This document shows, in pieces, positions 34,921 to 39,299 of a stretch of 39,299 nucleotides of DNA. The stretch comes from Entrophospora sp. SA101. Lineage: Eukaryota; Glomeromycota; Glomeromycetes; Entrophosporales; Entrophosporaceae. Made by a program: the position numbers and the translations under genes. The notes beneath the pieces were generated by a model. That model saw only the letters and a program-made list of their open reading frames with translations, did no database searches and had not been told where the DNA came from. The DNA lies in assembly GCA_958430865.1 (NCBI GenBank), contig CAUDNR010003068.1, positions 1-39,299 of the forward strand, read 5' to 3'. Every line of letters begins with the position of its first letter. Position 1 is the first letter of the stretch.

Positions 34921-35220
34921 TTAATTAAAAAAGGGCAACACTCCATCCTTGTGGACGAAATGACTTAAGCCTGGTTCATGTAAAAAAGATTGCATACCTG
35001 GTTTCAACCGTCTTTGTAATTGGGTGTAGCAATCAGTTTTTATATGATGCAAAGATGGTGGTTGCCAGCCATCATCAAGTTGCAGCCACGGATAAGACAT
35101 TCTAGCGATTCGCGGGAAGGGTCTGTAACTCAGGAAGGTTTTCTTTGAAGAATTTAAAGAACTCAAAGTTCTAGGCATAGGCCCACTTTTTCCAGGTTTT
35201 TTGGACGCATCAGTACTCAT
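34921..35220 (-). CDS. Second copy of the uncertain 99-aa ORF
   Basis: Identical to 9592-9891 with the same flanks; the same doubts about its reality apply. Confidence 0.3.
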   Translation of the reverse strand: MSTDASKKPGKSGPMPRTLSSLNSSKKTFLSYRPFPRIARMSYPWLQLDDGWQPPSLHHIKTDCYTQLQRRLKPGMQSFLHEPGLSHFVHKDGVLPFFN

Positions 35221-36221
35221 TGCCAGGAGAATTGTCTCCAGGCGCTTGGACGAAGTGAAAGGATATTTTATTAAATCTGACACCCGAGTTCAATATGTTA
35301 GATTTAATCATTATTTATTTTTCAACTCTTCATGGTTTTAGTATATTACTTGGGCGATGTAATTTATTAATATATTCAAATAATAATAACACATAACCAT
35401 CATGAATATTGTATATAATAGATATAATACAATAGTTGGGAACAAAGGTATTCATGCGACAAGGAAACGATAAAGAAAAGATATGTTTTATTTATTTTGT
35501 GATAATCGTCCGTGGAGTATATCATAGTATTAGTGGTAATAAATCTTATTTTTATTATTATAGAGACAAAGATAATTTGGAATTCACAGGAGGCCATTTT
35601 AATAAACAATTGGTCTTTTGTTGAAGTGTATAAATTGGTTAGGAAAATTTAATTTTTCTAAACATTTTTTTACTTTAAAAAATTCAATGATTATTCTAAA
35701 TTTATTCTTTAATATGGCATTTTTATCAATTGGAATATTGATGTTTTTATATGATTAATATTTACAGCGTGTGTGTCATGAAAAATTAAGTTGAATTAAA
35801 CTTATTTTATGTTCTATAATAAAATTTCTTTTAAATAAATTAATATAATATTATCGAATTATTGGCAATTTAAAATTATTTTATCAATACTATTATTTTC
35901 CATTACTATTTTGAATTTGGAGCGAATTTTTTGATCAGATTAAATTAAATTATAATAAATGCAAAAAATCAATCCTATATTGTTTTAGTTTTTTGGGTCT
36001 ACATTTGGGCAGAATTTTTATAAAACATATTAATTAAGTGTAGGGGTATGTCGAATGATTTCCGGGCCATAATAATACATCTTTCAGAGATCAAAGATCG
36101 GCGGCCTTTTTGTTATCAACACCCCATTTGTACAAAATTCCATCCATCTTGATTCTTGGGTGTCACGTTATACGTTCAAAAAATTAACCAGCCACTTTTC
36201 GAAATCTTTCCATCGGATATC

Positions 36222-37113
36222 ATGAATAATAATAATAACAATGTTCTTCTTGAAACTAATGGACGAACATCAACAATTATCCGTAAAACAAATGAAACAA
36301 ATATTTCAATTGAATTAAATTTAGATTCTATTGGAGATCAATTAATTAAAATAGATTCTGGAATTGGGTTTTTAGATCATGTAAGAAGAATAAAATATAG
36401 ATGACAAATACTAATAAATATTAATGATGTTGATGATGACAAAGGTGATAAATTATTGATGACTTTTTAGATGTATCATGCACTTGCTAAACATTCTGGT
36501 TGGTCCTTAAGTTTAAAGTGTACAGGAGATTTGTATATTGATGATCACCACACAGCAGAGGATACAGCTATTGCATTGGGAATGGCATTTAAAGATGCTT
36601 TGGGAGCACCAAAAGGAATTAAAAGATTTGGATATGCATATGCACCATTAGACGAGGTAACAATGACTATATTTTTTTATCATAATAAGAAAAAAAAGAA
36701 GAATTTATTGTTATTATTATTATTATTAAGTTGTTAATTATTATTTTTTTTTTTGGTAGGCATTATCTAGAGCAGTTGTTGATATATCAGGAAGACCATT
36801 TGCAGATATTAATCTTGAGTTGAAACGTGAAAAGATTGGAGATTTATCAACTGAGATGTTGCCTCATGTTTTATCATCTTTTGCTACAGCAGCAGGAATT
36901 ACATTGCATGTTGATGTGTTGAAAGGGAAAAATGATCATCACAGGTTTAATTTTAGAATTTATGAATGAATAGTTGATGGATTTTCTCTCACTTTGTTTT
37001 ATTTTTATTTATTTAGAGCTGAATCATCTTTTAAAGCACTCGCTGTAGCTATACGTCAAGCAATTGAAATAACTGGCACTAATGATATACCTAGTACAAA
37101 GGGAGTATTATAA
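36222..37113 (+). CDS. HIS3: Second, complete copy of HIS3
   Basis: Exons 36222-36380, 36471-36656, 36760-36944 and 37017-37113 are identical to the first copy, with all active-site motifs and about 6 kb of upstream DNA back to the junction. If the unit exists as a circle or tandem repeat, this copy should be expressible from its own promoter. Confidence 0.9.
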
Positions 37114-37416
37114 TCATAATCATAATAATCATCATCATAATGTAACTCTGGAGGTCATTGTTTCAATTGACTGTTTGCATGTGTATTTTTTAACAATCAT
37201 TATAGCTATTGAAAGAAAAAAAACATATTTTGCATATTTTGTGTATTTTGTTTATTATTATTTCAATTATAATTACAATTATTAAAAAAGAAAGAGTATA
37301 TGTATGCATGTGTTGTGTATTTATTTATAAATTTACAATTGACTTGCTTTCCTACAATATATATAAATGTGTGTAAATAAACATGATTGAAATTTTTTTT
37401 TAAAAAAAAAAGGCGA

Positions 37417-38662
37417 TCAAGAAACCACACAATTGTCTTTTTTATTTTTCTTTACGTTATCAATCAGCGTAGCCCTTGATCTTTGTTGAGCTTTTTTATC
37501 ACCATGTTCAGCAGCGCGATGATACCAAACAGCGGCTCGTGATAGATCCTTTTTAACCCCAACGCCAACTTCAGAGAAGTAACCTACAGCATATTCAGCT
37601 TTCGCCAATCCTTGATCAGCAGCACGTTTAGCCCATAAATACGCTTCTCTGTCACTTTGAGGCAACACCCCAGGACTTCCAATAAGATACCAAGCTGTCA
37701 ATGCAAGACAAGCTTCAGAATGGTTTTGTTGAGCGGCAATTGTGTAGTAGTGAATTGAGAGCGCAGGATTTGGCAGACAACCATTTTTTCCATACTCATA
37801 AAATTCGGCCAGTTTATATGCAGATGGAGCATAGCCTAAATCTGCAGCCTGTGTTAACAATTGAATAGAATATTTCATATCTACCAATACAATGTCCTCA
37901 ATACCTTTCTCATGTAGCTCAGACAATTCATGTAAAGCATGTGGAAATTCTTCGTTTGCCAATTCAGCTGATCTTTTAAGCCATTTTACACCATCTCTAG
38001 GTTTTTTTGATGAGCCGAGCTCGCCTCTTAATTCAACAATACCTAGACGATACAAAGCACCAGGATGACCTGATGGTACCGATTTCCTATGTATATGGCA
38101 CAAACATTTTACGTATTAATAAAGATAATACAATATTAATATAATTAATTTCATCAAAATAATTCATTAATTAATCTACTGACTTTAAAAATTTTAGAGC
38201 TCTAGCATTGTCTTTACGACAACCCCATCCATTTTCATAACATATACTTACACGATAAGCGGCCCCAGGGTGATTGCGCTTAGAAGCTTGGACAAACAAG
38301 GGAAAAGCTTTGTCAAAGTCAGGTTTATTTTTTGGTGTACCGATAGCATTTGCATAACAATCGGCAAGGTAATATTGAGAGTTTGCATGACCTCTATCCG
38401 AAAGTTTTTTTAGTATGGATATTCCTTCTTTGCACAATTCTTCTCTTTTTTTTTGTTTGGAGGGTTCTTCCATAACTCTTGAAGCTTCGATGATAAAAGC
38501 AGCCAATTCAAACTGAAGCTCAGGGTCATTTGTTTTTTTAGCATTTTGAAGATATAAATCTAAAGTTTGAGAGTAAGGGAGTAGGGAGGCTCTGTGACCA
38601 GGTTTGAGGTGAGATTGGTTAAGCAACACAAAAGAACTAGGGCCATGTATTGAAGTTGTCAT
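37417..38662 (-). CDS. SKT5: Second, complete copy of the Skt5/Chs4-like gene
   Basis: Exons complement(38184-38662) and (37417-38086) are identical to the first copy, including the C-terminal CVVS and the (GT)9 promoter microsatellite (38672-38689). Equal microsatellite and homopolymer lengths between copies argue for very recent origin or for the same molecules assembled twice. Confidence 0.8.
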
Positions 38663-39222
38663 TTTTAGAACGTGTGTGTGTGTGTGTGTACATATAATAT
38701 TATTTTTTTTTTTTTTTTTTAATTTTTTTTTTGATTTGAGGAAAAAAAATAATTTTTTTTCTTAAAAAATATATCCTCTTCCCGCTTAGATATATATACG
38801 TACAGTATCATGCTTCTTGAAATAGATAAAAATTTTGAAAATCAAAGATATCATTGAAGAGAGGGTTGGAAAGATTCAATAATAATTGGTCGATTGATTG
38901 GTATGAAATTAACATTTTTGTATTAATCATATTATTAATAATTATGGACTATTTGTGTTTAAACACTAAAATCTTTATAAAATATTATTTCTATTTATTG
39001 GGTTTATCTGAAGATTTTTATAAGTATTAAATTATTTTGTTTATTTCTAGGACGTAGTAGAAAGCGCTGTTGTCGAATGTTTTTATTAAGCAATCAAAGT
39101 TTATTCTAAAATATAAAAAAGAGCTTGCGAGTTGTAGACCACTTTTAGGTTGCTTTACTTTAGAACAATTAATTTGCGAAGCTTTACGTAGAATGGATAA
39201 AAATACCATCTTTTGTTTGACT

Positions 39223-39299
39223 TGCAACAACTGTGAATGGATCAAATGTAAATTTTTTTTTGATAAATTTTGGCGACGAGCAAAGATCCATGTAAGTTT
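39223..39299 (+). repeat. 77-bp terminal direct repeat, right copy
   Basis: Same as 27573-27649; it ends the contig and the window. Overlapping the two copies closes the 11,650-bp circle. Confidence 0.93.

Larger units (their letters stand above)
27573..39299 (+). repeat. Circularly permuted second copy of 5003-16652 (11,650-bp unit + 77-bp terminal overlap)
   Basis: 27573-30331 corresponds to 13894-16652 at a constant offset of 13679. 30332-39299 corresponds to 5003-13970 at a constant offset of 25329. Offsets never drift, predicted proteins are identical pair by pair, and every base spot-checked is the same. The last 77 bases (39223-39299) repeat the first 77 (27573-27649). Length 11,727 = 11,650 + 77, as expected of a closed cycle written out linearly by a k=77 assembler. 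It carries complete HIS3 and Skt5-like genes, and CHD1 and the membrane-protein gene without their 5' parts. Confidence 0.95.

Overview
The window is nuclear DNA of a filamentous fungus, most likely an arbuscular-mycorrhizal fungus of the Rhizophagus type. It is strongly AT-rich, its genes have several introns of about 60-115 bases with GT..AG ends, it encodes HIS3 (an enzyme animals lack) and a CaaX-ended Skt5/Chs4 chitin-synthase activator, and its first 2.2 kb carry a decayed multicopy-type gene that looks Glomeromycotina-like. The taxonomic call rests on recognition, not on a search.

Layout of the first contig (1-27562). A decayed multi-exon repeat-family gene (1-2222, minus) contains a small inverted-repeat element. 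CHD1, a chromodomain-helicase chromatin remodeler, follows in nine exons (3063-8605, plus); I rebuilt it to 1378 codons. Next come a small uncertain ORF (9592-9891, minus), complete HIS3 in four exons (10893-11784, plus), a convergent complete SKT5/CHS4-like gene in two exons (12088-13333, minus), and a 359-residue multipass membrane protein in three exons, one bounded by a GC-AG intron (15545-16799, minus). The stretch 16.8-26.8 kb is repeat- and pseudogene-rich. It holds a pogo-like transposon relic, a diverged 2.2-kb tandem duplication carrying two decayed membrane-protein paralogues, a 92-bp MITE present in only one of them, and a broken jacalin-like lectin domain. The contig ends inside an acidic-tailed gene (26826-27562, minus).

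After a 10-N gap (27563-27572) everything to the window end is a second, apparently identical copy of 5003-16652, circularly permuted. It starts at the equivalent of 13894, runs to 16652, jumps at a 4-base microhomology to 5003, and continues to 13970. The second contig is therefore 11,727 bases, an 11,650-base unit plus an exact 77-base terminal overlap. This is the signature of a closed cycle in a k=77 de Bruijn assembly. The best readings are an extrachromosomal circular DNA (or amplified circle) carrying intact HIS3 and SKT5, or a tandem duplication with the same junction. An amplification chimera must be excluded. The junction removes the 5' ends of CHD1 and of the membrane-protein gene, head to head.

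The genes are ordinary housekeeping or cell-wall functions (chromatin remodeling, histidine synthesis, chitin-synthase activation) and show no operon-like logic. The notable content is structural: the circle junction, the MITEs and the tandem decayed paralogues.
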